NCBI RefSeq assembly: GCF_039537505.1
Contig: NZ_BAABAQ010000003.1
Location: forward strand, 62,001 to 126,000
DNA length: 64,000 nucleotides
From: Streptosporangium oxazolinicum
GTDB lineage: Bacteria; Actinomycetota; Actinomycetes; Streptosporangiales; Streptosporangiaceae
Reading direction: 5' to 3'
Shown: positions 7,863 to 16,937 of the stretch, in pieces
Position numbering within the stretch: the first letter of the stretch is position 1
How the letters are laid out: each line of letters opens with the position of its first letter
Notes under the pieces: generated by a model
Told to the model about the DNA's origin: nothing
Seen by the model: only the letters and a program-made list of their open reading frames with translations
Database searches by the model: none
Position numbers and translations under genes: made by a program

Positions 7863-9869
7863 TCAGTCCGGCCGTGGGGCCGGGTCGGCGGTGACGGAAC
7901 GCAGGAGCGGGGCGCTCGCCGCCCCCGCGCCGATCACCCCGGCGAACCCGAGCACGACGCAGACCAGCAGGATGACCGCGCCCGTGACGTTCATCGCGAC
8001 GGCGGCGAACGGCAGGGCGCAGAAGACGCCGACCGCGATGGTGCCGCCTCCCATGACCGCCAGCGGGATGAGGGTCTCCGCCCTGCGGGCCGCGTCCAGG
8101 ACCTCCAGTGGCGTACCGGCCAGGCGGAGCAGCGCGTAGGTCTGCCTGCGGTCGAGGACCGAGGAGGCCGCGGTGATCCCGGCACTGGCGATCGCCACCA
8201 GGAACGAGACCGCGAGCACGATGATCGTGCCGGTGCCGACGTCGTCGAGGATCTGGGCGGTGAGCCGATCGTCGTCGGCGCCCGAGGTCGCCCCGTGTCC
8301 GGGCACCAGCCCCTCCAGGGCGGTACGCGCCCGGTCGACGGCCGCCGCGTCCACCGGCCCCTCGGACCCGGAGCCCGCGGAACCGGGGGCGGCGCGGCCC
8401 ACGGTGATGGCGATCACCTTGTCGCCCCTTCCCGCACGGCCGCTCCTCCCCACGGGTTCGACCACCGCCCGGACGCCCGCCGCGGACAGGCGCTCGCGGG
8501 CCTCGGCGGTGATCTCGGCCGCCCGCGCGGAGGGCACGGCCAGGCGCAGTTCCGCCCGCGTGCCGTCGAACACGACGTCGCCCGGGGCGAGGAAACCGAT
8601 GAACCCGGCCACGAACCCCGTCATGGCCACGCCGCTCACCGTCCGCCAGGCGGACCTGGGGTCGTCGATCAACCGGCGCCCGGCCAGCAGGCGGGCCGGG
8701 CCCCTGGCCGCCCGGACGGTGATCCGGCCGATCATCCCGACCACCCACGGGCCCGCGAGGTTGACGCACAGGAAGGCGCCGCCGATGACCGCGGCGATCA
8801 CCCCCACCCCGGCACCGGAGCTGAGCGTGGGAACCGCCACCAGGGCGACGAGCAGCGCGACGACCCTGACGAAGCGCATCGCCGGAGGGGTCTCCCGCTT
8901 GGCGACACCGAGCGGGCCGACCACCACGCGGCGCAGGCCGACCACGGCCGACGCCCCGACGAGCAGCGGCACGGCCACCAGGACGGCGAGCGTGGGCAGC
9001 ACCCCCGGCCACACGTCGGAGGGGAACCAGGGGCCTCCCCTGATCTCGATCCGGGCCAGCAGCGGGACGAGCAGTCCGTACAGCGCCGTTCCCAGCACCG
9101 CGCCACCGAACGCGGTGATCACCGCCTCGGCGACGGTCATGGCGACCACCTGGCCGGGAGACGCGCCGACCAGCCGGAGCGCGGCCAGGCGCTGGTCCCT
9201 GCGGGCCACGGTCAGGCGGGCCGCGGCGCCGCCGAACACCAGCAGCGGGACGACCATGAGCACGCTCGCGATCAGCCCGAGCGCGCTGTAGCCCTGCGCG
9301 CCGTCCGTCGTCCTCCCCGCGAAACCGGAGATCCTCGTCGGTACGGCGCCGCCGCGCCAGTCGTCCGACGTGGTGGCTCTCATCACCGGTGAGCCCGGGG
9401 CCTGCCCGCGTACCACGACCAGCTCTCCCGGGTACACGAGCGCCTCGTCGCCGATCGTCCCGCCGCGCCTGCCCGGAAAGCGGGCGGCGAGTTGGTCCGC
9501 CGGGAGTTCTCCGGCGAGTTCGGCCATCGCCGGGGAGAACCACACCTCTCCGGGGGCGGGGAAGCGGTCCAGGCCGGGCGGCCGGGGTGCCCTCGGCCCG
9601 AGCGCGGCGAGATCCACGACCGTGATCCACCGGTCGCGCACGTAGTCCGTGCGGACGGCCTCGATCGCCACGGCCCCGCTCGCGGCCGGGACCGGGTTGC
9701 GCCACGCCTCCCGCTCGCCCCTGCTCTGGAAGCCGAGGTTGGCCACGACGGCGAAGAGCAGCAGCGCGGTGGAGACCGCCACCGCCCCCGCGGTCAGCCC
9801 CGCCCCCAGCAGACCTCGGCGACCCCCGCCGCGCAGCAGCCGCCAGCTCAGGCCGAGCAGCCCGCTCAT
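7863..9869 (-). CDS. FtsX/MacB-type ABC transporter permease
   Basis: 668 residues from ATG 9869, which overlaps the stop of the ATPase gene as ATGA. An N-terminal membrane anchor (about 15-45) is followed by an extracytoplasmic domain, three membrane spans (QGYSALGLIASVLMVVPLLV onwards), a middle pair of helices and a second FtsX unit at the C-terminus (VLAVSFLVAIASAG, then IPLAVMGGGTIAVG). The VARRDQRLAALRLVGASPGQV segment is the usual cytoplasmic loop. With the adjacent ATPase it should form a lipid or peptide export or antibiotic-resistance exporter; the cargo is unknown. Confidence 0.88.
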   Translation of the reverse strand: MSGLLGLSWRLLRGGGRRGLLGAGLTAGAVAVSTALLLFAVVANLGFQSRGEREAWRNPVPAASGAVAIEAVRTDYVRDRWITVVDLAALGPRAPRPPGLDRFPAPGEVWFSPAMAELAGELPADQLAARFPGRRGGTIGDEALVYPGELVVVRGQAPGSPVMRATTSDDWRGGAVPTRISGFAGRTTDGAQGYSALGLIASVLMVVPLLVFGGAAARLTVARRDQRLAALRLVGASPGQVVAMTVAEAVITAFGGAVLGTALYGLLVPLLARIEIRGGPWFPSDVWPGVLPTLAVLVAVPLLVGASAVVGLRRVVVGPLGVAKRETPPAMRFVRVVALLVALVAVPTLSSGAGVGVIAAVIGGAFLCVNLAGPWVVGMIGRITVRAARGPARLLAGRRLIDDPRSAWRTVSGVAMTGFVAGFIGFLAPGDVVFDGTRAELRLAVPSARAAEITAEARERLSAAGVRAVVEPVGRSGRAGRGDKVIAITVGRAAPGSAGSGSEGPVDAAAVDRARTALEGLVPGHGATSGADDDRLTAQILDDVGTGTIIVLAVSFLVAIASAGITAASSVLDRRQTYALLRLAGTPLEVLDAARRAETLIPLAVMGGGTIAVGVFCALPFAAVAMNVTGAVILLVCVVLGFAGVIGAGAASAPLLRSVTADPAPRPD

Positions 9870-10612
9870 CCGCTCATCCCGGGAAACGCCCGGACCGTCT
9901 CGGGGCCGCCCCGCTCCCGCACGCCCTCGCGCGGATCCCCCGTGCCGGGGCCGGGCAGAAGGTGGCCGTCGCGGACCTCGACCACGCGGTCGCACCAGCG
10001 GGCCACCTGGGGATCGTGGGTGACGACGACCAGCGAGGCCCCGTTGTCCCGGGTGGCGTGGGCCAGCAGGCGCATCGTGTCGTGGCCGGTGTTCTGGTCG
10101 AGCGCCCCCGTCGGCTCGTCGGCGAAGACGACCGCGGGGCGGGTGACCAGCGCGCGGGCGATCGCCACCCGCTGCGCCTGGCCGCCGGAGAGCTCCCCTG
10201 GGCGGCGCCCCTCCATCCCGCTCAGACCGAGCGGGCCGAACCAGTCGTGGGCCCGCCGCACCGCGTCCGCCCGGGGAACACCGCCGAGCATGAGCGGCAG
10301 CGCGACGTTCTCGTCCGAGGGAAGCTCGGGCAGGAGCTGGCCGAACTGGAACACGAAGCCGAAACGCGTGCGGCGCAGGGCGCTGCGCTTCCGCTCCCCC
10401 AGCGTGTCGACGCGCTCGCCGAGCAGGTGCACCTCGCCCGCGTCCGGCTTCATGATCCCGGCCAGGCAATGGAGCAGCGTCGATTTCCCCGACCCGCTCG
10501 GCCCCATGATCGCCACGGCCTCACCCGCGTGGACCGCCAGCCCGACACCGCCCAGCGCCACGGTCGTTCCGAAGCGCTTGACCAGCCCGGATCCCTCAAG
10601 AACAACATTCAT
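9866..10612 (-). CDS. ABC transporter ATP-binding protein (LolD/MacB type)
   Basis: 248 residues from ATG 10612. Walker A is IMGPSGSGKSTLLH, the Q-loop FVFQFGQLLPEL, the signature LSGGQAQRVAIARA, Walker B VVFADEPTGALDQ, and the switch histidine lies in VVVTHDP. These are the canonical sequences of the MacB/LolD branch that pairs with FtsX permeases, and the permease gene follows with a 4-base overlap. A divergent response regulator (10769-11419) starts 156 bases away, so the exporter may be under its control, as in Bce-like modules, but no sensor kinase is present. Confidence 0.92.
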   Translation of the reverse strand: MNVVLEGSGLVKRFGTTVALGGVGLAVHAGEAVAIMGPSGSGKSTLLHCLAGIMKPDAGEVHLLGERVDTLGERKRSALRRTRFGFVFQFGQLLPELPSDENVALPLMLGGVPRADAVRRAHDWFGPLGLSGMEGRRPGELSGGQAQRVAIARALVTRPAVVFADEPTGALDQNTGHDTMRLLAHATRDNGASLVVVTHDPQVARWCDRVVEVRDGHLLPGPGTGDPREGVRERGGPETVRAFPGMSG

Positions 10613-10768
10613 GCCGAGGACTCTCCCGCGCGAGGGCGCGGCGGCGGATCGGCCGATCGTCTCCCCGGTCCCGGGCGGAGTCGGCCGAAAGGACGATCCG
10701 CCACGTTCGCCGGTACATCGGCCGGATGCCCGATCCGCACCCGCCTCCGGGCTGGCACAATCCATCAG

Positions 10769-11419
10769 GTGACGATTCGGGTGCTCATCGCCGACGACCA
10801 GGAACTCGTACGAACCGGGTTCCAGATGATTCTGGACGCCCAGGAGGACATGGAGGTCCTGGCGACGGCCGCCAACGGGGCCGAGGCCGTCGAGCTGGCG
10901 CGACGGCTACGGCCGGACGTGTGCCTGCTCGACATCCGGATGCCCAAGCTGGACGGCCTGGAGGCCACCCGCGTCCTCGCGGGGCCGGGGGTGCCCGACC
11001 CGATGAGGGTGGTCATCGTCACCACCTTCGACCTCGACGAGTACGTCTACGGGGCGCTGCGCGCCGGGGCGACCGGCTTCCTGCTCAAGGACAGCGGGCC
11101 GACGCTGCTCATCGAGGCGATCCGGGCCGCGGCGGCCGGGGACGCGCTGGTGTCGCCGTCGGTGACCGTACGCCTGCTCGAACACCTGTCCCACCCTCGG
11201 GCCGGTGGCGTCCGGCCGCCCAGTGAGCCCCTCACCGAGCGCGAGCTGGACGTCGTGCGCCTGGTGGCCAGGGGGCGGACCAACCAGGAGGTCGCCGCCG
11301 AGTTGTTCGTCTCGCTGTCGACCGTGAAGACGCACCTGGGGAGCATCCAGACGAAGCTGGGCGCCAGAAACCGGGTGGAGATCGCCGCGTGGGCGTGGGA
11401 GTCCGGCATCGTCGGCTGA
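10769..11419 (+). CDS. NarL/LuxR-family response regulator without a visible partner kinase
   Basis: 216 residues from GTG 10769. The receiver domain has the acidic pair D9-D10 (VLIADDQ), the phosphoacceptor D55 in VCLLDIRMPKLDG, the T in VTTFDLDEYVYGAL and the K in FLLKD. The C-terminal LuxR HTH reads LTERELDVVRLVARGRTNQE and LFVSLSTVKTHLGSIQTKLG. NarL regulators normally sit beside a HisKA_3 kinase; here the neighbours are an ABC exporter (divergent) and a DUF4328 protein, so it is an orphan in this window. The ribosome-binding site is weak. Confidence 0.9.
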   Translation: MTIRVLIADDQELVRTGFQMILDAQEDMEVLATAANGAEAVELARRLRPDVCLLDIRMPKLDGLEATRVLAGPGVPDPMRVVIVTTFDLDEYVYGALRAGATGFLLKDSGPTLLIEAIRAAAAGDALVSPSVTVRLLEHLSHPRAGGVRPPSEPLTERELDVVRLVARGRTNQEVAAELFVSLSTVKTHLGSIQTKLGARNRVEIAAWAWESGIVG

Positions 11420-11502
11420 GCGGGACATCTAGGCTGATTAGCGGAAGAGCTGACGGGATAGAAAAAGGGCAGGTCCTCGGCGCATGGCGGGGGGAGATAT
11501 AC

Positions 11503-12276
11503 ATGCGCTCTATCCCATCTCTTCAAAGGTCGGCTTCGGCCGTCTATGTCACTCTCACCACACTGGTGATCGCGACCGCCGCCCTGGTGGTGTTCGAACA
11601 GGTCCGTGGGCGGCGCCTCGTCCTGGAGATAGCCGGGCTCGACGGCGACCCCCACGCCCCCGGCGCCGACGCGGTCTTCGGCGCGGTCACCGTCTTCGCC
11701 ATCCTGATCATGTTCTTCGCCGCGACCGCGATCGCCGTCGTCGCCGCGTACCTGAACTGGCTGCTCCGCGCCCGGCAGGGCGCCGACCGGCCCGCGGTGG
11801 CGCCGGTGCTGGTGAGCTGGTTCGTGCCGGGGGTCAACCTGGTCGCGCCCGCCGTGCTGGCCGACCGGCTGTGGTGGGCCTCCCGTCCGCCGCTGGACCG
11901 CCGTCTCCACTGGGTCGCGCTGCTCACCGCTTGGTGGCTGAGCTGGCTGGTCGCGTTCACCCTGGTGCTGGCACGGCTGTGGCCGGGGACGTCCCAGGGG
12001 GGCACGAACCTGACCGGTTTCGGGCCGCCCGAGCTGATCGCCGTCGCGGTCGCCTCCCTGCTGTGCGCGATGACCGTACGGCAGATCACCGGGATCCAGG
12101 CCGCGGGTTCCCGGCACCGGCGGCAGATCAAGGTGGAGCGTCACCTCCCGCCGCCCCCGGCGGAGCCGGTCCCGCACCCGCTCGCCGGGAACCCCCCGTC
12201 TCCCTCCCCCGAGACGCCTTCGCCGGAGCCCTCCGGGCAGGACCGGTCCCAGGAGGTCCACCCCGCCGGGCAGTGA
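11503..12276 (+). CDS. DUF4328 membrane protein
   Basis: 257 residues from ATG 11503, preceded by GGGGGGAG. Four to six hydrophobic segments are visible (about 15-30, 60-85, 100-125, 145-170, 185-200). The layout of LNWLLRARQGADRP, LVSWFVPGVNLVAPA, DRLWWASRP and AWWLSWLV matches the DUF4328 family of actinobacterial integral membrane proteins, which have no known activity. The C-terminal 50 residues are Pro/Glu/Ser-rich and presumably disordered. Follows the response regulator by 83 bases on the same strand, so it could share regulation. Confidence 0.75.
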   Translation: MRSIPSLQRSASAVYVTLTTLVIATAALVVFEQVRGRRLVLEIAGLDGDPHAPGADAVFGAVTVFAILIMFFAATAIAVVAAYLNWLLRARQGADRPAVAPVLVSWFVPGVNLVAPAVLADRLWWASRPPLDRRLHWVALLTAWWLSWLVAFTLVLARLWPGTSQGGTNLTGFGPPELIAVAVASLLCAMTVRQITGIQAAGSRHRRQIKVERHLPPPPAEPVPHPLAGNPPSPSPETPSPEPSGQDRSQEVHPAGQ

Positions 12277-12390
12277 GCGAAGGCCGCCCCGCCCGGTGCG
12301 AGGCACGCCGGAGCGGGGTGTCGGCCGCCCATCGGCCACCCGTCCGCGAGGCGCGGCCTTTCAGCTCGGCCGGAGCCCGTCGGCGGGGCG

Positions 12391-12657
12391 TCAGTCCCAT
12401 GCCCTGATCAGCAGCCAGCCTTCGCCCGCGGTGTCGAACCTGAGCTCGTAGGTGCCGATCCGGCCGCCCGAGGCGGCCTCGGCCCGCCAGAACCGGCGCT
12501 CGCCGGGATCGCTGTCGGAGATCTTCCACCACTCCCGCGCGACGACCCAGTGGTCGAGGACCCGGCGGACGGTGTGGAGGCGGTCGCGCCAGACGAACTG
12601 GATGGGCTGCCCGTCGCGAATCCACACCTCGATGGGGTCGCCGTAAAGTCTGCTCAA
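12391..12657 (-). CDS. DUF6504 small protein
   Basis: 88 residues if the TTG at 12657 is used (GGGAGAAG upstream); an in-frame ATG at 12723 would add 22 residues that look non-conserved. The body LSRLYGDPIEVWIRDGQP, LDHWVVAREWWK, RRFWRAEA and the end YELRFDTAGEGWLLIRAWD are those of a small actinobacterial family (DUF6504) often found near dnaE-like or DinB polymerase genes. No function is known and no such neighbour is present here. Confidence 0.7.
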   Translation of the reverse strand: MSRLYGDPIEVWIRDGQPIQFVWRDRLHTVRRVLDHWVVAREWWKISDSDPGERRFWRAEAASGGRIGTYELRFDTAGEGWLLIRAWD

Positions 12658-12729
12658 GACGCTTCTTCTCCCGCGGCTTTCGGATGAGCACCCGGGGGAA
12701 GACGGGTCTGGCGTGTCGAACATACGTTC

Positions 12730-13485
12730 TCACGGGGCCGGGCGCAAGTCACCCATCTGCCGTACGAGCGGGTTGGCGTCCACCGAGTTGCGGATGCTGA
12801 AGGTCACGCTGCCCGCGCGGTAGCGGTCGTCGGACCACTCGACGGGCCGTCCCTCGTGGGTGGTGGTGACCCGGCGCTGGCGCAGCAGCGGGCTGCCCCT
12901 GCGCACGGCCAGCAGTTTGGAGTCCTGGACGCCCGCGGCCACCGCGTCGATGAGGTGCTCGCCGTAGGCGAAGACGAGGCCGACGCTCTCGTAGAGGGCC
13001 TGGGTGACCGACTCGCAGCCGGGTTCGATGCGCTCGACGGCCGGGGCGATCCATCCGGCGTAGACCGTGCGCTCCAGCATCACCGGCTCGCCCTCCAGGG
13101 AGCGCAGCCGCAGCACGGAGAGCACCGGCTCGCCCGGCTGGAGCGCGAGCCGTACGGCCTCGGTGGCCCCGGCGCCCCTGCGGCGCTGCTGCAGCACCTG
13201 CCCGCTGACCCGGTAGCCCATCGCCCGCGCCCACTGGGCGAAGCTGTGCAACTCGGCGAAGCTCTGGCTGCGCTCGCGGCCGAGCACGATGCGCCTGGCC
13301 CCCTGCCGGGACCCGACCAGGCCCTCGGTGGCGAGTACGGCGACCGCCTGGCGGACCGTGCCGCGCGAGGCCGCGAAGCGGGTGGCCAGTTCGGCCTCGG
13401 AGGGCAGCTGGGCGCCCACGGGATACTCGCCTCGCATGATCGCGTCGCGCAGCTCCTCCGCGATGCCCATGTACCTGGCCGTCAC
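12730..13485 (-). CDS. GntR-family regulator, HutC subfamily
   Basis: 251 residues from GTG 13485. The GntR winged helix (IAEELRDAIMRGEYPVGAQL, PSEAELATRFAASRGTVRQA) is followed by a UTRA effector domain with LSVLRLRSLEGEPVMLERT, WIAPAVERIEP and the closing DDRYRAGSVTFSI. The frame stays open upstream through low-complexity repeats to 13893, but those residues are repeat DNA and I exclude them. Divergent from the ABC importer operon at 14051; such a HutC-importer pairing is that of PhnR-type systems. The likely operator is the palindrome at 13989-14002. Confidence 0.88.
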   Translation of the reverse strand: MTARYMGIAEELRDAIMRGEYPVGAQLPSEAELATRFAASRGTVRQAVAVLATEGLVGSRQGARRIVLGRERSQSFAELHSFAQWARAMGYRVSGQVLQQRRRGAGATEAVRLALQPGEPVLSVLRLRSLEGEPVMLERTVYAGWIAPAVERIEPGCESVTQALYESVGLVFAYGEHLIDAVAAGVQDSKLLAVRRGSPLLRQRRVTTTHEGRPVEWSDDRYRAGSVTFSIRNSVDANPLVRQMGDLRPAP

Positions 13486-13562
13486 CTCCGCGTCCCCTCG
13501 GGTGCGCCCGCGAACGCGAGAGCCCCTCCCCGCGCGCCCGTCCACGTCCCCTCCGGACGACC

Positions 13563-13733
13563 CGCGAACACCCGCGCCCTCGCCTCCGGACACCCCGCGA
13601 CCACCCGCACCCTCTCCAGGCCCCCCGCGAACACCCGCACCCTCTCCGGACACCCCGCGAACACCCGCACTCTCGCGACCACCCGCACCCTCTCCGGACA
13701 CCCCGCGAACACCCGCGTCCCATCCGGTGCGCC
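13563..13733. repeat. Tandem repeat of about 30-bp units upstream of the GntR gene
   Basis: Units begin with CGCGAACACC or CGCGACCACC at 13563, 13596, 13626, 13656, 13674 and 13704, giving spacings of 33, 30, 30, 18 and 30 bases, all multiples of three. They occupy the middle of the 565-base gap between the GntR start and the importer start. The right part of that gap (about 13880-14050) is AT-richer and should hold the divergent promoters. Confidence 0.85.
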
Positions 13734-13988
13734 CGCGACCCTCAGGGCCCTTTCCCACGTATCCGCGAACACCCGGTGACCGCGCAATCTCGCCTCGCCT
13801 CTCACGCCGCTCTCTCGCGTCCGGGCCCGGCGCGCGTCGGCGGAATCCCTCGCTGCGCACACCTGGCGTCCGGCTCAGCCCCACCCTAAACAAACGTCAA
13901 AGCCACACATAGCCCGGGTCCGCGCATTTCACCGCCGTACTTCACCCGTTCACCAAACAGCAACTGATTCACGACACAGGAGGTCTAG

Positions 13989-14002
13989 CTTGTTTGTACA
14001 AG
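13989..14002. promoter_or_regulatory. Candidate operator for the GntR regulator
   Basis: CTTGTTTGTACAAG is an inverted repeat with five-base arms (CTTGT/ACAAG) and a four-base centre, located 49 bases before the solute-binding protein start in the AT-rich part of the divergent gap. HutC-type regulators often bind TTGT..ACAA-like palindromes. No binding evidence. Confidence 0.5.
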
Positions 14003-14050
14003 TTCGTCTAATTTCGTGAAATATTGCGCGACACCCCCTTGGGAGACACA

Positions 14051-15220
14051 GTGATCGCATCCCGAGTTCGCTTCGCAGGCCTGGCGGCCTTCCTCCTGGT
14101 GGGCGCCACGGCGTGCGGAGCCGCCCCCACCACGGCGGCACCGTCGGCGGGCGCCTCCGACGGAGGCTCCTCGGCCGGAGTGGACGCCAGGACCGCCACC
14201 TCCGCGGCCGACTTCGGCGGGCTGGACAAGCTCGTCGAGGCCGCCAAGAAGGAGGGCAAGCTCCACGTCATCGCCCTCCCGCCCGACTGGGCCAATTACG
14301 GCAAGATCATCGAGACCTTCACGGCGAAGTACGGCATCGAGATCGAGAGCGAGACCCCCGACGCCGCCAGCGCCGACGAGATCAACGCGGTGAAGACCCG
14401 CAAGGGCCAGGACCGCGCCCCGGACGTGCTCGACCTCGGCCAGTCCTTCGCGATCAGCGGTGCCGCCGAGGGCCTGTTCGCGCCGTACAAGGTCGAGACC
14501 TGGGACAAGATCCCCGAGAACCAGAAGGAGGCGAGTGGCCTCTGGTTCAACGACTACGGCGGCTACGTCTCCATCGGCTGCGACGCCAAGAAGATCGCCA
14601 AGTGCCCGGAGACCTACGCCGACCTGCTCAAGCCCGAGTACAAGGGCAAGGTCGCCATGAACGGCAACCCGACCAAGTCGGGCTCGGCCTTCGCGGGCGT
14701 GTACGCGGCGGCCCTCGCCAACGGCGGCTCCTTCGACGACATCCAGCCCGGCCTGGACTTCTTCAAGAAGCTGAAGGAGGCCGGGAACTTCAACCCCGTG
14801 GAGACCACCCCGGCCACCATCGAGAAGGGCGAGACCCAGATCAGCATCGACTGGGACTACAACAACGCCGCCTACGCCCCCAAGATGGCGGAGAAGGGCC
14901 TCGACTGGAAGACCGTCATCCCCAGCGACGGCAAGTACTTCCAGCTCTACGCCCAGGCCATCAACAAGGACGCCCCGCACCCGGCCGCCGCGCGCCTGTG
15001 GCAGGAGTTCCTCTACAGCCCAGAGGGCCAGAACCTCTACCTCGGCGGCTTCGCCCGCCCGGTGCTGCTGCCCGCGATGAAGGCCGACGGCACGGTCGAC
15101 GCCGCCGCGGAGGCCAACCTCCCGCCGGTCGAGGGTGAGCCCACCTTCCCGACGGAGGAGCAGGTCAACAAGGCCAAGGAGGTCCTGGCCGGAGGCTGGG
15201 GCGCCGCGGTCTCGGGATGA
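14051..15220 (+). CDS. Extracellular solute-binding lipoprotein of an ABC importer
   Basis: 389 residues from GTG 14051 (GGGAG upstream). The N-terminus is a lipoprotein signal, with a lipobox ending in ATAC at C22, then a Ser/Ala-rich linker and a periplasmic-binding fold of the Fe3+/thiamine/phosphonate cluster (LDKLVEAAKKEGKLHVIALP, DVLDLGQSFA, FNDYGGYVSIGCD, WQEFLYSPEGQNLYL). It is the first gene of a five-gene operon; its TGA overlaps the next ATG. Ligand candidates are phosphonates or phosphate esters, from the operon layout rather than from residues. Confidence 0.9.
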   Translation: MIASRVRFAGLAAFLLVGATACGAAPTTAAPSAGASDGGSSAGVDARTATSAADFGGLDKLVEAAKKEGKLHVIALPPDWANYGKIIETFTAKYGIEIESETPDAASADEINAVKTRKGQDRAPDVLDLGQSFAISGAAEGLFAPYKVETWDKIPENQKEASGLWFNDYGGYVSIGCDAKKIAKCPETYADLLKPEYKGKVAMNGNPTKSGSAFAGVYAAALANGGSFDDIQPGLDFFKKLKEAGNFNPVETTPATIEKGETQISIDWDYNNAAYAPKMAEKGLDWKTVIPSDGKYFQLYAQAINKDAPHPAAARLWQEFLYSPEGQNLYLGGFARPVLLPAMKADGTVDAAAEANLPPVEGEPTFPTEEQVNKAKEVLAGGWGAAVSG

Positions 15221-16095
15221 CGGTCCCGGCTGTCACGGCCGCCGCCCCGCGCGGCGGCCGTCCTCGATCCAGGAACTGGCTGGGAGCCCTGCCACTGCTG
15301 GTCGTGACCGCGGTGGCCTTCGGGATCCCGGCGCTCACGCTGCTGGCCGGGGCGTTCACCGTCAAGGACCCGGCGACCAAGGTGTCCTCCTTCGGCACCG
15401 CGAACATGGCCAGGAGCCTCCAGGGGCCCTACCTGAACGCCCTGCTCAGCAGTGTCCAGCTGTCGGCCGTGGTGGCGGTCGCCGCCGCGGTCGCCGGGAC
15501 GTTCCTCGCCCAGGCCGTGATCACCTCCCGGTTCACGGCGCTGCGCGAGGCCGTGCTGACCTTCTCCGGCGTGCTGTCCAACTTCGGCGGCGTACCGCTC
15601 GCCTTCATCTGGATCGCCACCCTGGGCAACTCGGGGGTGATCACCACCGCGCTGGGCCTCGGCCCGGGGGTGCTGTACAACTTCTGGGGCCTGGCCCTGG
15701 TCTACATGTACTTCTCGGTGCCGCTGATGGTGCTCGTCGTGACCCCGGCGCTGGACGGCCTGCGCCCGCAGTGGCGGGAGGCGGCGCAGAACAACGGCGC
15801 CACCACCTGGCAGTTCTGGCGCTACGTCGGCATCCCGGTGCTGACCCCGGCCCTGCTCGGCGGCCTCGTCCTGCTGTTCGGCGGCGCGTTCGCCGCCTAC
15901 GCCACCGCCTACGCCATGGTCGGCAGCACGGTCCCGCTGGTCACCCTGCAGATCGCCGAGGCGCTCACCGGGGACGTCCTCATCGGGTACGAGAACGTCG
16001 CGCTCGCGCTGAGCCTCGACATGATCGTCGTCGCGCTGCTGGTGATGGCGGTCTACCTGCCGCTGCAGAAGAGGAGCTCCCGATGGTTGCGGTAG
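15217..16095 (+). CDS. ABC importer permease 1
   Basis: 292 residues, start ATG 15217 overlapping the upstream stop (ATGA). Six membrane segments are recognisable, with the BPD_transp_1 EAA-type loop EAAQNNGATTWQFWRYVGIP near residue 190. It resembles the first permease (PhnU/PotB-like) of spermidine, thiamine and 2-aminoethylphosphonate importers. It forms the channel with the product of 16083-16937 and overlaps that gene by 13 bases. Confidence 0.9.
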   Translation: MTVPAVTAAAPRGGRPRSRNWLGALPLLVVTAVAFGIPALTLLAGAFTVKDPATKVSSFGTANMARSLQGPYLNALLSSVQLSAVVAVAAAVAGTFLAQAVITSRFTALREAVLTFSGVLSNFGGVPLAFIWIATLGNSGVITTALGLGPGVLYNFWGLALVYMYFSVPLMVLVVTPALDGLRPQWREAAQNNGATTWQFWRYVGIPVLTPALLGGLVLLFGGAFAAYATAYAMVGSTVPLVTLQIAEALTGDVLIGYENVALALSLDMIVVALLVMAVYLPLQKRSSRWLR

Positions 16096-16937
16096 CCACG
16101 CTGCCCGACGTCACCCCGGGCCCCGCCGCCACCGCCCGCCCCGGGCGGCGGCGGGCCTGGCGGGGGATCGTGCTGGTCGTCGCGGCGCTCTACTTCGTCG
16201 TGCCGATGGCGGTGTCCTTCTGGTTCACCGTCTACTCGGAGGGCCGGGGCTTCTCGCTCGCCGCCTACGGGCGGATCCTGTCGGCGCCCGGTTTCCTGCC
16301 CAGCCTGCTGCTCTCCCTCGCGCTCGCCGCCGCGACCATCGTCGCGGTGCTGCTGCTCACCCTCCCGGCGATGCTGGCCGTACGGCTCGGCGCGCCCCGG
16401 CTGCGGCCGGTGCTGGAGCTGCTCTCCACGCTCCCGCTGGTCGTACCGCCGATCACCTACGTGGTCGGCATCAGCACGGCGCTGCGCGACGGCGTCGACG
16501 CGCTGGCCGCCACCCCGTTCTGGGCGACGCTCATCGCCATCCAGGACGAGAGGTTCCCGTTCGTCCTCGTGCTCGCGTACGTGATGCTGACGCTGCCGTT
16601 CGCCTACCGGTCGCTGGACGCCGGGCTGCGCGCGATCGACGTGCGGACGCTGGTGGAGGCGGCCCGCAACCTGGGCGCCTCGTGGCCGTACGTGCTGTTC
16701 CGGGTGATCATCCCCAATATCCGCTCCTCCATCGCGAGCGCCTCGTTCCTCACCCTCGCGCTGGTGCTCGGCGAGTACACCGTCGCCGCCCTGCTCGGCT
16801 ACGAGACGTTCCCCGTCTGGATCGTCACCATCTCCGGGAACGACGGGCAGCTCTCCGTCGCCCTGTCGATCATCAGCCTGCTCCTCATCTGGCTGCTGCT
16901 GCTCACCCTCTCGGGTGCGGGAAGGAAACGTCGATGA
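16083..16937 (+). CDS. ABC importer permease 2
   Basis: 284 residues from ATG 16083, with GAGGAG six bases upstream inside the end of the previous gene. Six membrane spans and the EAA loop EAARNLGASWPYVLFRVIIP near residue 200 identify a PhnV/PotC-like permease. Its stop overlaps the ATPase start as ATGA, so the operon is fully coupled. Confidence 0.9.
   Translation: MVAVATLPDVTPGPAATARPGRRRAWRGIVLVVAALYFVVPMAVSFWFTVYSEGRGFSLAAYGRILSAPGFLPSLLLSLALAAATIVAVLLLTLPAMLAVRLGAPRLRPVLELLSTLPLVVPPITYVVGISTALRDGVDALAATPFWATLIAIQDERFPFVLVLAYVMLTLPFAYRSLDAGLRAIDVRTLVEAARNLGASWPYVLFRVIIPNIRSSIASASFLTLALVLGEYTVAALLGYETFPVWIVTISGNDGQLSVALSIISLLLIWLLLLTLSGAGRKRR

Noticed and set aside
13563..13733. CRISPR array
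   Set aside because: Units are contiguous without unique spacers and spacing varies by multiples of three; it is a minisatellite. No cas gene is in the window. The other repeat arrays fail for the same reason.
13486..13893. N-terminal extension of the GntR protein through repeat codons
   Set aside because: It is pure Gly/Arg/Glu repeat translation, the GTG at 13485 has a ribosome site, and HutC proteins start at that point.
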